64,000 nucleotides of DNA from Rhododendron vialii (lineage: Eukaryota > Streptophyta > Magnoliopsida > Ericales > Ericaceae). The notes below the pieces were generated by a model. That model searched no databases. It saw only the letters and a program-made list of their open reading frames with translations, and was not told where the DNA came from. Location of the stretch: assembly GCF_030253575.1 (NCBI RefSeq), contig NC_080569.1, forward strand, positions 27,230,501 to 27,294,500, written 5' to 3'. Made by a program: the position numbers and the translations under genes. Positions 50,028 to 62,407 of this stretch are shown here, one piece after another. Every line of letters starts with the position of its first letter. Position 1 is the first letter of the stretch.

Positions 50028-50483
50028 TTAAGGGTCATCATTTAGCCCAAAGGCCCGCAACCCGTCCAAAACCCGCCCGGCCCGAGCCCGTAAAATGGGC
50101 GGGTTAGCCCGGCCCGTAGTTTGTAATGGGCGGGCTCGGGCCTATGAATTTTTACTCGGCCCGTAGGTAGGCCCGGCCCGTGAGCCCGCCAGGCAGCCCG
50201 CCCGTGGTACCCGCCCAAAAGCCCACCAACGGGCCTGCCTATTAGCCCAAAATCCCACAAAATCCTTTCTTTTTTCCCTTGGTTTAGTTTTGCCCAAAGA
50301 AATTTAAGCCGGCCCGGCTTTTGGCCCGCCGGCCCGCCAAATGGACTAGCCCGTGGGCTGGACTTAGGCTTTAATTTATAGTAGGTAGCCCAGCCAGTCA
50401 AAAAGAAAAGGCCCGGTCGGCCCGGCCCGTGGGCGGGCTTGGGCAGCGACTTGACAGGCTGACCCAGCCCGATGATGACCCTT
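50028..50483. mobile_element. hAT-like MITE rich in GGCCCG motifs
   Basis: AAGGGTCATCAT and ATGATGACCCTT are terminal inverted repeats. The flanks CCTCTCTG (50020-50027) and ACTCTCTG (50484-50491) match at 7 of 8 positions, as for a hAT duplication. The interior is dominated by GGCCCG/CGGGCC words, which makes both strands open as Pro/Gly/Arg-rich frames; these are not genes. Confidence 0.7.
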
Positions 50484-52125
50484 ACTCTCTGATTGTGCGT
50501 AAGTCCCCCCAAAGCAAAACCCTTCTCTCCTTCTATGAGTGTTGAATATTTTGCTTGAGAAAGGAGGCACCAAACTTTCAATTACTGGCCCATCACCGCA
50601 ATTATCCATCTTGTAGGAACTTGACAAATTGAGGATGGTGTTATGTAGTTGTGTGTGTAGTACTGTGCTGCACATCTCCGAATTGTCGGATTATACATCC
50701 GACGGCTCGAATTTCATTTCGACATTGAACGGCTCTCAATTTTAGGCTCCCTCCGCCCCATATTAACCTTTCAAAGTCGCCCCATTATTCGGATGCAGAA
50801 TTTATGGACTTTTGGTGGGTGAAAATAATTTTGTACGTACCCAAATACCATTCCGAGTAATATTGTACTATTTTTGGGGACGTACAATTAAGATGGGACC
50901 GAGGCCTATTAAATTAAGTCTACATTCAGCCAAACGCTGCTTCACAGCAAGTGCTATACAGCCACAGACCGCTTTTGCATCCATCGTGGGTCCCGCAAAA
51001 ATGAGGCAAAATTTTGAAACAAAGTTAGATGATTCATAAACACCCTTCTCGATATCGGATTGAAGTGATTTTTTACAGAGACCCTAAACGAAGTATTTTG
51101 AACAAAATAAGCGGTTCTGATCATTTTTGCGGAACCCAAGACGGGTGCAAAAGCTGTCTATGCACGGCTGCTGTACATCACTTGTATCGTTACTGCATTC
51201 AGCCAAGCAGTCTAGTCTACGTGGGTTAAGTAGATAACAAGAAGACTAATATTTCAAGAAAACCTACCTACTACTATTTAATGTTAGAATAAAGTTATGA
51301 GCACATATGAGAATGTACATATCATGTATATATGAGTTTTGTAGAGCCCATCTCGGTTTCCACAAAAATAATTCAAACCGATTATTATTTTTAAAACATT
51401 TTCTTTATTGAACCCTGTAAAAAATCAGCTCAATCAGATATCGGTAAGGATTTTTCTAAATTTGTAAGGGCGAAACTACTTAATTGCTCAGTTTTGTCCC
51501 TACACATTCAGAAAAAATCCTTACCAATATCAGATTGAGCTGATTTTTTATGGGGCTCCATAAAAAAAATATTTTAAAAATAATCAGCGGTTCGAATCAT
51601 TTTTGTAGGACCCGAGGTGGGCCCCACAAATTTATATGTACAATGTATATGTACCAAAAAAAAAAAGTATGTACAATGTATATGTACCTATAGCAGTACT
51701 CGTACCAAAATAATTTAAGGGTCTAGATTCACTCAAAAGATGATCTGGACTAGTGCTTGTGGGTGGTGGGCCCCACATATATGTGAGGGATTGTATTTGG
51801 TGTTATGTTTGGATGATTGTCTATATAACATTATTGTTTTCTGAAGTACATTTGTGCTCAACATATATGGTACACTACTTATAGTACTTTTTACCATTTT
51901 CTTGTCAACATCACCAAATTAATTAATTTGTCCAAAGGTGGTTGGGAATTCCAGACTATGCAGAAACTTGTTTTTTCCAAACCACATCTAACACCCACAT
52001 GACAATCCAAGGGTTCTTTTTTAACCTAATCGCTATTAGAAGGTCAAAAGATGGGGGAACTCACTCACTCTGGTCTAGTATATACTTAATCAGCAAGATT
52101 TTGTTTTCCAATCAATCCCACCAAC
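50484..52125. other. Upstream region of GDSL copy C
   Basis: No gene is seen. Two related foldback repeats occur, a weaker one at about 50985-51145 and a clear one at 51336-51626. The last 45 bp before the copy C start codon align with the corresponding bases of copy A, so the duplication extends a little into the leader. No GAA/TTC array like that upstream of copy A is found here. Confidence 0.5.
51336..51626. repeat. Foldback MITE
   Basis: Arms of about 115 bp mirror each other: TGTAGAGCCCATCTCGG at the left and CCGAGGTGGGCCCCACA at the right, with inner blocks AATCAGCTCAATCAGATAT and ATATCAGATTGAGCTGATT. The loop is about 55 bp. Non-coding. Confidence 0.75.
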
Positions 52126-55100
52126 ATGAGTTCCTCTCATAAACATTGGTTAAACGTGACTGTTCATTTTCAATGTTTTTCTCTTGTATTGTGTTCATGT
52201 GTCTTGTTCGGCATATCCGAAGCCCGAGTTCAGGCTGAAGAATTAGCCAGGCAAAAGGCTTTGAACACCTCAGTTCATGCAATCTTTGTGTTTGGGGACT
52301 CGACATCTGACCCTGGAAACAACAACTACGTAACGACTATTTTCAAGGGCAATTTCCCGCCCTACGGGAGAGATTTTCCAAATCAAGTCCCAAGCGGAAG
52401 GTTTAGCAATGGACGCCTGGCAAACGACTTCATTGGTGAGTTTGATCCCAGTTTTTTGCTAGCTTTTATTTCTCGTGTTATCTAAGGAGATTGAATGGTT
52501 GTTTTGTTTAAGAAAGTGATCTTGAACGGGATAGTTTGTTTTCCAATGCAGCTAGTTATGTGGGTATCAAAGAGTACGTGCCTCCATATTTGGACCCAAC
52601 ACTTAGCATTGAGGAGCTAATGACCGGAGTTAGTTTCGCCTCTGCCGCATCTGGATTTGACCCACTTACACCCCAATTAAGTGTAAATCTCTCTCTTTTT
52701 CATCTCTAAATTTCCGTAAACTAATGGAGTCAAACTGATTACTTGATTCTTCCCGTGAATTTGATATAATATATAAAATGTTTAATTATATACGCTGTCT
52801 TTAGAACTAGTTTTAGTTGAGCTCTGTATTGACCTTGATGTCTTTCATAAAACTCATCAAACCGAAGTCGAGCTGAGATCAAAATTTACGAGGACATAAA
52901 TTTATTCAAGCAGTGCTTGGTAATTTTGTTTTTTTATTAACGGACTTTTTTTTAAGCATTTGATCGTAGTTTTCAATTTTCACATTCTTCTCATCAAGAC
53001 AAATTAATATGTAATAAATAAATTGATCAATGATTATAAGAAGTTTGGAAACTAATAACGAAAAACAAGCCCGGGAAAAAAAAGTTTGACAAAACTTGAC
53101 GTACGTCATCATTTGATAAATTCTGTTTTTTTTTTTTTTTTTTCCAGAATGTAATCTCGCTGCCAAAGCAACTGGAATACTTCAAAGAGTATCAAAAGAG
53201 AGTGGAGCTGGTGATAGGGAGAAAAAGAACAAAAAATCTGGTAAAAAATGCTCTGTACATTGTGAGTGCTGGTACAAATGACTTTGTTGTCAATTATTTT
53301 ACCGTACCAATCCGGAGGAAAAGATACAGTCTCCCAGATTACATGGAGTTCTTGTTGCAGCAAGTCCAGCAATTCATGCAGGTTTGATTACTTGAAACAT
53401 TATTTCGTTAAACAACAACATAATTTACGTGACGTCTGATACACGAAATGAAAGGACGTATAATAATGATGATGCATTTTGTGGTCCTCTTGTGCGTTTA
53501 CTAGAACATGGATCAGTTTACCTTGTTTTGGGCTTGTAGGATTTGTTGGAACAAGGGGCTCGAAGAATAGGAGTGGTTGGATTGCCACCAATGGGTTGCT
53601 TGCCTATAGTTATTACCGTTAATTCGGATAATGCAATTCTAAACCGTGGGTGTATCGATTTTTTCTCCTTAGTTGCCATGCAGTACAATCTAATGCTCCA
53701 AACAAAGCTCAACACCATACAATTCAACGTATCAGCTGATTCTGGGGTTAGAATTGTGTACACTGATGTATATGAATCTCTTTCTGACATGGTCATCCAA
53801 AGCCTCAAGTATGGTAAGTGGGCTCCCCTTCTTTTGCTCGGAAATGTTAGAATACATAAAACTGCGTCCGTGATATTATTCAAGAACCATTCATGCATTT
53901 TCTTTCCCGAACAATTTCATGGACGCAGTTTTATGTACTGTCCCAGCTCTCTCTTCTGTATGCTGTCTTACACTGGATATTTGATGTGGGCCGGTAGCTT
54001 GGGTCCCTAGTTGCCCAAGCCCAAACAATTAATACTCCAATAATAGGGAAAATAACGGCCCAGGACGTGTTTTGATAATTAATACCCGCCAAGGACATAC
54101 TGATAACATTTGAGAACATTTGTTAATGTTGAAAATGTCCTTGGAAGGTATTAATTATCAAACACGTCCTTGGCCGTCATTTTCCCCCAATAATAAATTG
54201 AAGGATCTGGCACAAAGTATTAATTATCCTTGGCGAGTATTAATTGTCCTTGACGAGTATTAATTATCAAAATATGTCTTGGACCGTCATTTTCCCATTC
54301 AGATTTCATTAAATCTGATAAGTTAGAGCCCAACTATTCAAGGTGGCGACTATTCGCAGCTCCGTATTTTCTCCTTTAGCCCCTTAAAAATTTGCAATTA
54401 TACTCGATAGTTAGGTACCGAAATTGAGATACATTTTAAGCATACAATTACCGAAATATAATATTTTTTTTAACAGTTATTTACCGAAAATGTATGTTCG
54501 GCAGTTGTTTACCGAAGGTTGAACATATTTTTGATATGTAGTTACCGAAATATAATCTTGTTTTCAACAGCTATTTACCGAAATATTATGTATGATTTTC
54601 AACAACTATTACCAAAATGTAGTAGGCTAAGGATGAAAATACAGGGTTGCGAATAGTCGCCCTCCTTTCAATTTAGATGTGTTAGTACTATATTGCGATT
54701 ATTATAATAAATTTTTTTCTCGTCAAATAACTTAAGTTTCTGCTATGAATGGTATGCTTTTTATTACTAAAAACACAACTAACTTTAGGTGGCGCGGAGC
54801 ACTGCTCCAGAATTTTAGTTCAATATTTGGTGACCAAAAGCATTAAAAAAAAATTATACTAAGCTCTACATAAAATATATAGCTCTATTGGTTGTAAATT
54901 TGATGGGCCGGTTTATTTTGTTTATATTATCTACTTATTCATAAACTTCAGTAAATTTTCATTTAGTTTAGCTACGTACGCATGCTCGATATCACTAAAA
55001 GAAAGTTGGGGTATAGTGACAATTTTGCTTGTGACAGCATAAAAGTTGTCACAAAAAGGTTGGGTTGCTGATTTTGTCACTTCTTTTTTGTTAACGTCAC

Positions 55101-55585
55101 TCCTTTGCAAGTGTAATTTTATAACCAAAAATACACTTGCAGGATAGTGACGTTAATAAAAAAGGGAATGGTAAAACCATTTCCTAAAGGTTGCCTTCAG
55201 TGATCGACGTGAAGAAGGGTTGTTGCAAAAATAAGAAATCAAAACTTTTGTGTAAAAAACAACACTAAAAGCCTGCCTTTTGGCTTGTAAACACTATTAG
55301 TGACAATCTATTCGTTTAAATGTCCACAATTTCTGGATACCAAGATTTACAACCATTAGCTAACAATATATTTTTTTTGTAATACCTTTAGATTTCGATG
55401 AGGTGAGCAGTGGATGTTGTGGGACAGGCCTACTGGAAACGGCATTTTTATGCAATCCGGATTCCTATGTTTGCTCTGATGCATCAAAGTACATGTTTTG
55501 GGACTCGATACATCCGTCGGAGAAGGCATACAAGCTCCTCTTTGAGGCCGCTAAGTCTGACATTGATTTTCTTATTGCTGACTAA
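52126..55585 (+). CDS. GDSL esterase/lipase, copy C (intact)
   Basis: Secreted SGNH-hydrolase of the EXL-like plant GDSL family; such enzymes hydrolyse ester or lipid substrates outside the cell, but the substrate cannot be inferred. Exons: 52126-52435, 52552-52682, 53148-53381, 53540-53813 and 55392-55585; all introns are GT-AG and the phases agree (1, 0, 0, 1). The product is 380 aa, within the usual 350-400. A hydrophobic signal peptide covers about residues 8-32. Block [15 protein letters not shown] contains the nucleophile Ser59. Block III SAGTNDF has Gly189 and Asn191. Block V DSIHPSE has Asp354 and His357. The SSGCCGTG motif typical of the family is present. Nearly identical to copy A in exons 2 and 3, so the duplication is recent. 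The last intron (1.58 kb) carries MITE copies. No defect is visible. Confidence 0.93.
54046..54186. mobile_element. Mutator-type palindromic MITE, copy 2, in GDSL copy C intron 4
   Basis: A perfect 9-bp duplication, CCAATAATA (54037-54045 and 54187-54195), flanks GGGAAAATAACGG...CGTCATTTTCCC. Arms share TTTTGATAATTAATA. A further partial run of the same words (TATTAATTATCCTTGGCGAG and similar) continues from 54212 to 54297 in tandem, ending in GACCGTCATTTTCCC, as if a second, rearranged copy lay next to it. Confidence 0.82.
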
Positions 55586-56112
55586 CATTCCCAACTTAAT
55601 GTATGGCTAGCTGATTATGCCTGTGATTCACGAATTAAATGAGCTACAGTTATTTTGTTTGTTATAATTATCTTGCGCAGTGTTTTCCAACCAAACTAAG
55701 TAAATTAAGTGTACCACGAAAAAACATTTCTGACCAAACAATATCATTTCTAGACAGCCGGCCACTTATAGTTTAGAGAAAATAACCTGTCTCAAAATTA
55801 ATACAAGAAAGTAGTCCACAACTTCTAACTTAAGAGGAAACGTCCCCTAAGTACAGGCCAATCCACTATAGAACAATTACTCTGTTCGATCGGACCGAGG
55901 AATGTTGTAGGGCAGGGCGTCCTACAGCCCCTATAGGATAGATTCGGGCTGTCCATCTTGGCAATGGACGGCTTGAATTTTATTTCGATCAATGGATGGT
56001 CCAGAGTAATAGGAGTTCGGATTAAATCCGAGCCTTTCGTGGCAAAATGAACGTCCAGATTAGCCACCCTACAGACCCTGCAGGATAGAGCACCCTATAG
56101 GATTTTCCATTC
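55586..56112. other. 3' flank of GDSL copy C
   Basis: No gene is seen. Around 55910-56100 the words GGATAGATTCGGGCTG, GACGGCTTGAATTTTATTTCG and CCTGCAGGATAGAGCACC suggest a foldback repeat, only partly preserved. Confidence 0.4.
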
Positions 56113-56660
56113 CATGTTCAACCAACGTCCAACAATGAACATCGGACTTCTTACAGTGGACATATGGCACGAACGGAGACCACATTTAAGCATGCGCCAA
56201 TCAAAGACCACACAACCATTTCTTTTTTGGAGACCACATTTAAGCATGCACCAATCAAAGGCCACACAGTCATTTCCTTTTTGGAGACCACATTTTAGCA
56301 TGCGCCAATCAAAGACCACACAACCATTTCTTTTTTTTGAAAGTCCGCAATACACACGAATGGAGATCACATTTAAGCATGCGCCAATCAAAGAGCACAC
56401 AACCATTTCTCTATTGTGTAAGATATTTTTTTTTGAAAATCTCATTCTCTGTTCGACCAGCATCCAACAATGAACATCGTACCTTGTACAGTGGACACAA
56501 GGCACGAATGGAGACCACATTTAAGCATGCGCCAATCAAAGACCACACAACCATTGGGTTTTTTTTTAAAGGTCCGCAATACACACGAATGAAAACCACA
56601 TTTAAGCATGCGCCAATCAAAGAGCGCACAACCATTTCTCTATTGTGTAGGATATTTTTT
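56113..56660. repeat. Complex tandem repeat, 53-bp core unit in a larger unit
   Basis: The core CACATTTAAGCATGCGCCAA followed by TCAAAGACCACACAACCATT occurs six times, starting near 56183, 56236, 56289, 56368, 56517 and 56604. The first three copies are spaced 53 bp apart. A longer block (CAACAATGAACATCG, then GTGGACA, then ACGAATGGAGACC) recurs at about 56130 and 56467, so the array has a higher-order structure. Open frames over it repeat with the array and are not genes. Confidence 0.85.
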
Positions 56661-57050
56661 TTTGAAAAATAAACTATTTCTTCTTATTCTAAATCCTTAT
56701 ACGTACCTCTAGGTGCTATCAGACCGCACATGGGGAGAGTGCTAAACTTTATCTTACATTAGTGTATGTCCGTGCCTCTCGAACAATCAGCACATAAAAA
56801 TAAATACTGAATTCGCGTGTAATATACGGCTCAAACAATCACCACACGCAAATTAATACTAAACTTGCGTGCAATATATAAACCCGTGTCCAACAGATTC
56901 AACTATGCAGTAAACAATAACGCAACATATCCATTGATAAACATCATAATCTTAATGAAAAGGAAATGGGTAGCAAATATACAAAGAATGATGGAAGAAC
57001 TCACCTCACTGGTTTCGGTGAAGTAGACTTTGGTGGTATTGAACTTCCCC

Positions 57051-57081
<31 letters not shown>

Positions 57082-57262
57082 TATGAACGCTGTATAAAAA
57101 AATCTATTTTCGGTGATTTCCGTGATGTACATTTGACAGCCTAGAAATAGGAAAGGAATGTTGGCTTTGATTTCGGTGATCTCGGTGGCTTTGATTTCAA
57201 TTTTGTACAAAGGATATATGTGATTTTGGTTTTCTTTTGAATAATGCCTTAATGGGTGGTTT
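56661..57262. other. Gene-free stretch
   Basis: No gene is seen. A (GA)n array of about 27 bp lies at 57051-57077 and the text GATTTCGGTGATCTCGGTGG is partly repeated around 57105-57195. Confidence 0.45.
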
Positions 57263-58329
57263 CACTACAAAAAAAATGAAAATTGGTGACGAAAAAAACA
57301 ATTTCGTCACCAAAGGTACCTATTTGGCGACGAAATACATTTTTTGTCACCAAAAGCTTAAAAAAGGTGACGAAATTATTTTTTGTTGCCAAAAATAATC
57401 ATTTGGTGACAAAAATATATATTTTTGTCGATAAATGAGACCAATTTAGTAACGAAATATTTTTTTCGTCACCAAATGCTTAACTTTGGTGACGAAAAAT
57501 AATTTCATCACCATTTTAACGCTTTTAGCGACGAAAAATATATTTCGTCATCAAGTGGATACTTTTCGTGACGAAATTTATGAATTGCGCTTTGTCACTA
57601 AAAGTATTTCAGACATAACTCTTTTCTAAAAACTCCGATTGAGATAATTCAAATTGGGTTTGAACAATAACTCAATTGTCTACAACTTTCATGTTTATCA
57701 AAGTTACTAATTTTAATGTTTAAAGGTTCAAAATTACATTCGAAATATATTTTCATGTTAAACATATATGTTATATATTAGATATTTCAAATATTTACTG
57801 AAAAGTGTGTGTGGTGCAGTTGGTTAGAGCTTGCACGAAAAACTCAAGGACCTCAGGTTCGAAATCCAGCAGCAGGAAGAAAGAATGTTTTTTTTCCCAT
57901 ATGAAAACCTCTTTTACAACGAAAATTTTCGTCACCAATGTGACTCATTAGTAACGAATTTTTTCGTCGCCAAAAGAAATAATTTATGACAAAAAATTTA
58001 GTCATCACAAAGCACAATAAGCGAGGAAAAAAATTTCGTCACCAATTATTCCCTTTTTGATGATGAAATATTTCATCATCAAAAGACACTATAGGTGACG
58101 AAAAATAGATTTCGTCACCAGGTAGGAATCCTCGACAACCTTTAGTCGACAAATTTTTTTTCGTCACCTATATTATTTGTGACGAAAAACATGCAATTTG
58201 TGACGATTTTCATTCGTCACCCAATGTAATTTTTCTTGTAGTGTTTTTGTCACCTATATTATTTGTGACGAAAAACATACAATTTGTGACGATTTTTATT
58301 CGTCACCCAATGTAATTTTTCTTGTAGTG
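57263..58329. mobile_element. Non-autonomous CACTA element with duplicated right end
   Basis: The left end CACTACAAAAAAAATG and right end TTTTTCTTGTAGTG are the inverted termini of CACTA (En/Spm) transposons; TTT flanks both sides, matching their 3-bp duplication. The interior repeats GGTGACGAAA and TTTCGTCACC about every 30-60 bp in both orientations, the usual subterminal transposase-binding pattern. The last 86 bp occur twice in tandem: one terminus ends at 58243 and a second, 97-98% alike, ends at 58329, each followed by TTT. No transposase is encoded. A tRNA-like segment lies at 57807-57880. Confidence 0.85.
57807..57880 (+). other. tRNA-like box A/box B segment inside the CACTA element
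   Basis: Box A TGGTGCAGTTGG (57812-57823) and box B GGTTCGAAATCC (57856-57867) have the spacing of a tRNA gene, and TTAGAGC follows box A as in real tRNAs. A convincing acceptor stem is not formed, so this is a tRNA-derived SINE head or relic, not a functional tRNA gene. Confidence 0.6.
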
Positions 58330-58332
58330 TTT

Positions 58333-58358
58333 TGATTACAATGCCTTAATGAGAGTAA

Positions 58359-58423
<65 letters not shown>

Positions 58424-60240
58424 TTAATACATTAGGAAACCTTCACTCCTTAGGTTAACACATTATGAAACCTTCATTATTTTGATCCAACGGTTATAAC
58501 CTTATCATTAAGTACAATTGAACGACTGTAAATGCATTTATGTTTGTATGTTTAGACATTTTGGTGAAAAATGCTACATGCATAATATCACACACAAGCA
58601 ATCTCCATCTGTCTATTGTTGTAATAAATGGTCAAGATTCGTTCAAATTTTTTCCCGGAAAAGTTAAACTTATCCTTAGAAGAGTTTTTTTTTTAAATCT
58701 AAAACATCACACATCTGAACGGCCAAAATTTATTACACAACACACACAACGATTTTGTGAGTATCATTTCCCTTTTACAATATAGATTACTCTTGTAAGT
58801 GAGTAAAAGAATTTCATTTTGTAGCACAAATTAGTTGTTGGTGTTTTGGTCACCACAAGCCGGAGAATTGCAGGAGTGCCAATTCGAGTCGTGGCCCAAG
58901 CGTTTTGCCTTTACTGGTTTTCCCTTTTTGTTTTACCGGTTTGTTACTTGGTTTTGGGGCAATCAGCTCCTTTATTTCTTTTTATTTTTCTTTCAATTCA
59001 CAATATTATGAAAATCATCTTCATTTTTTCATTTTTATTCTACCTCTTTGTTTTCCTCTCAATCCACAATATTGCGAAAAATAAATAAATTTGTTTGAAA
59101 TTTCCGATTTAACAAACACGAGAGTAATGTATAAGTGACATGTTCTTATATTTGATCCAAAAAAAAGTGATAGTTAAAATAAATCGAGCTAGCTAACACG
59201 ATTTTTATTTTTACTTTCAAATTACCATTTCGCAAGAGAGATTAAAAAATTGGCTATGATTTCAATTGACTATGAGACGTCATTCCACTAAAGAGTATTT
59301 TTGGACATTTTTTAAACTCTTTTTTTTAATGTTTTTTTTCCTCGGCTTTTTTAATGTTTTTTGAGACAGACCACTCTACATATATCTACTAAAAATTCTA
59401 AAAGGCCCAAAAAAATCAAAAGTTAGCAGAACGGGACCCGAGTTCTTGGATAAGTAAGATACAATGACTCAATTAAAAATTTTGCTTCAAAAAAAGAGGA
59501 AAAATTATTTCTTTGAATCGGATCGTGCTAAACATAAAAATAACTGAGGTTAAAATTTTGATGTTATTCAAGCTAAAAGAACAACTTAAAATTTTTTTTG
59601 TACTTATATTTTTTTTGGTATGATTTAATATTAAGTGGACAACAAAGCATAGAGTCGGATTAGGCCAACCCAAATATCAGGACAGCACTGCGTGCCAGCC
59701 CGAAATGAGCACATGTTAAGTGCTTTTGCTGCAGTTTACAATTGAGTTTGCCAGGAATACAGACCCACTTCTAGAGGGTGAAATTAAACATAGTTCATTT
59801 GTGCTACAATTTATGTCGATACAATTTATGTCGATTCCTTGAGGTTAGCTCCAATCAACGAGTTTTTAAGATGGGCTAACTTGACGGTAGAACGAAGAAG
59901 AGGAGGAGATGAAAGGAAGCGAAAAAAGAAAAATTTTGAAAAAAATTGCTCGCCGGAATCCATGGCTGCCTGACACCACACGGTGGCTATGGATTTTGGA
60001 GTTCCGGCATCTCACAGCAACATGCATTTCATGGATTTAGCCACCACCGTGGGTTTGGGTGAAGGGTTTGCAATAGAGCTGTTGGGGGAAAAGTTGTCCC
60101 TAGTTGTTACCAATTGCGCCTATGAATTAGAGCTGTTTTCACCAGTCTAGATGAAGAAGATGGAGATAAGGGTAGGATGGCACAAGTGTAATTTTGGTGA
60201 TAGATTAGGAGGAGTTTCTTTAACCTTGGACACAAGGTTC
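58333..60240. other. Gene-free stretch
   Basis: No gene is seen. A (GA)n array lies at 58364-58411. The remaining sequence is AT-rich with long T and A tracts; open frames at 58540, 58846 and 59473 have no family features. Confidence 0.45.
58364..58411. repeat. (GA)n microsatellite
   Basis: About 48 bp of pure GA just beyond the CACTA element. Confidence 0.95.
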
Positions 60241-60745
60241 AAAGGGGTGTAAATGAGCCAATCCGAACCGAATATTGACATATTCGAGCGTGGCTGGATC
60301 AGAATTCGTCTGGCTCGAGCTCGGCTCGACAAGAATGTACAAAGCTCGAGCTCGGCTCATTAGTATTCGGTCTGGAATATACAATCCGGCTCGGCTCGAA
60401 TTCGAGCTTGAATTCGTCAACTTTTCAGCTTTAAAATTGAAAAATTGGCTAAACAAGCCGAGTCGAACCGAATATTGGCATTTTCAAGCCGAGCCGAACC
60501 TATATATTTAGAGCCGAGACGAACCTGTTCGCGAACCTATATATTGGCATGTTCGAGCCGAGTCGAGCCGAACTTATATATTTCAAGCCGAGACGAACCT
60601 GTTCCAGCTAAGCCCTACTAGGTTCGAGCTTGGCTCGTTTATAAAACGAGCCGCAAAATTGGGCTTGAGCTCACTCATTTATCCTTCGAATCGAGCCCTT
60701 ATCAAGCCGTACTCGCGAGCTGCTCAGCTCATTTATAGCCCTACC
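60241..60745. mobile_element. Degenerate hAT-like MITE with GAGCCGAGC motifs
   Basis: The left end AGGGGTGTAAATGAGCC and right end GCTCATTTATAGCCCTA are inverted repeats, and the interior is rich in GAGCCGAGC and CTCGGCTCG as in 15592-16118. The flanking duplication is not preserved. Non-coding. Confidence 0.65.
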
Positions 60746-60818
60746 TTTCATTTTTTTTTTTGATCCGCGCCCTACCTTTCATTGGCTCAAGTCTTTTTCT
60801 CCATAAAATCCCAATTTA

Positions 60819-60950
60819 GAGAAAATGACGGCCCATGACGTATTTTGATAATTAATATTCGCTAATGACATGTTGAGAATATTTGTTAATGCTGAAAATG
60901 TTTTTGACGGGTATTAATTATCAAAATACGTCATTGGTTGTCATTTTCCC
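60819..60950. mobile_element. Mutator-type palindromic MITE, copy 3
   Basis: A perfect 9-bp duplication, CCCAATTTA (60810-60818 and 60951-60959), flanks GAGAAAATGACGG...TCATTTTCCC. It is homologous to 21468-21599 and 54046-54186. Confidence 0.82.
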
Positions 60951-60959
60951 CCCAATTTA

Positions 60960-62325
60960 ATTTGCCTAGCTTTTACCTAATGAAAGTTAACCCAACCTAT
61001 ATTCTATTGGTAATTAATCATTTTCATTGTTAACTCCAACAATTCAACGTCGTATTTTTAAGGGAAGCTCCTAAGAAATTTGAATCCCATTATTCTAGGA
61101 ATAGACTAGGAATAGATTACCCTATACACCTAGCATTATGGGTTCTAGTAGAACTTGGATTTCCTCCTGCCCTGGTAGCACGAGGTCCTTTAACATCGGA
61201 CACATGGCAACTTTTCATTGGCTCAAGTTCATTTTTTCTTAAAATTCCAATAATCTGCCTAGCTAGCTTTTACTTAACCGAAGTTAACCCAACCCATATT
61301 CCACCATTAACTCCTTAAATCTAACGTCTTTTTTTTTTTTTAATGGCAACTCCTTAAATCTAACATTAAATGCTACAAATCTCTTGTTTTTTTAAGAACA
61401 TTTCAGTTTCTCTCTATTCCATATATTCTCAACAAAGCAAAAAGAAAAAGAATGGAGAAAACCTTAGTTTAAAAAAAAAAAAAGAGAGGAAAAATCTAAT
61501 GAAATTTATCAACCCTCATCCTAATCTCACAAGAATCAATCAAATAGCATAATCTTGTTATTCAATGAATCATAGGCCAACTTCTTGCCACTGCAAAATG
61601 AGTTACCGATATCAATTTTCCGATCTACGCCGATGAGAATATTCTTCAATTGCGGTGGACATCGTCGGAATTTCGAAAAACAATGACATTTTGCTCCAGA
61701 CACTTTGAATTTGATTGAACATTCAAAGTAGCTATTCAAATTTTTTATGTTTTAAAGGCTTACCGTTGGTGTTTACTTGTTGGGTTGTGTTGGTTTTGTG
61801 TTTTTTATTAAGTTTTTTGGATTCTTTGTTATATATTTCGACAAAGAAAGAACCTTAGGATTTATTCCTAGATGAACAATAGCAAGCGTAACTACTTTGT
61901 TTTTTCTTCAAAGTGATCCGATCGATCTACTGCTATTATGATTAAGGTTGTTTAGTTTTAGAGACCCAACATGAATTGAATTCTTTAGGGTAAATTTCAT
62001 TGACCTCCCCTAAGGTTCCTGACAAAAGCAAAGACCTCCCCTGAGGTTTCTGAAATATCACTGACCTCCCCTACTTTACCTGACAATATCCAACTACCCC
62101 CTTCCGTTACCTTGTCGTCCAAAACATGACGGAATTGGCTAATTTCAGAAAATCTAGTCCGCAAAATTCTAAATTATCCCTCCCTTTTTTTCTCCACTTT
62201 TCTCACTGTCTTCTCTTCCAAACGAGTGAACCGTATGTTCTGAACTACTTCATCAATTGAAACCCACAGAAGATAGAACCCAAATTAGAAATAATTTTGA
62301 GATTCCAATTAGCCATTGTTGTCGG

Positions 62326-62326
<1 letters not shown>
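60960..62326. other. Gene-free stretch
   Basis: No gene is seen. The words AACTCCAACAATTCAACG/AACTCCTTAAATCTAACG and TTTTCATTGGCTCAAGT recur in the region (60780, 61216), suggesting fragments of one old repeat. Confidence 0.4.

Positions 62327-62406
<80 letters not shown>
62327..62406. repeat. (CT)n microsatellite
   Basis: About 80 bp of CT dinucleotides with one TT interruption near the right end. Confidence 0.95.

Positions 62407-62407
<1 letters not shown>

Noticed and set aside
50042..50675. 179- and 99-residue Pro/Gly/Arg-rich frames on the minus strand
   Set aside because: They arise from the repeated GGCCCG words of the MITE at 50028-50483, which lacks stops in several frames.
56095..56672. 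Overlapping frames of 111-141 residues on both strands
   Set aside because: They repeat with the 53-bp tandem unit; period and content show a minisatellite rather than a coding gene.
57807..57880. A functional tRNA gene
   Set aside because: Box A and box B are good, but no acceptor stem or plausible anticodon arm forms, and the segment is embedded in a CACTA element.
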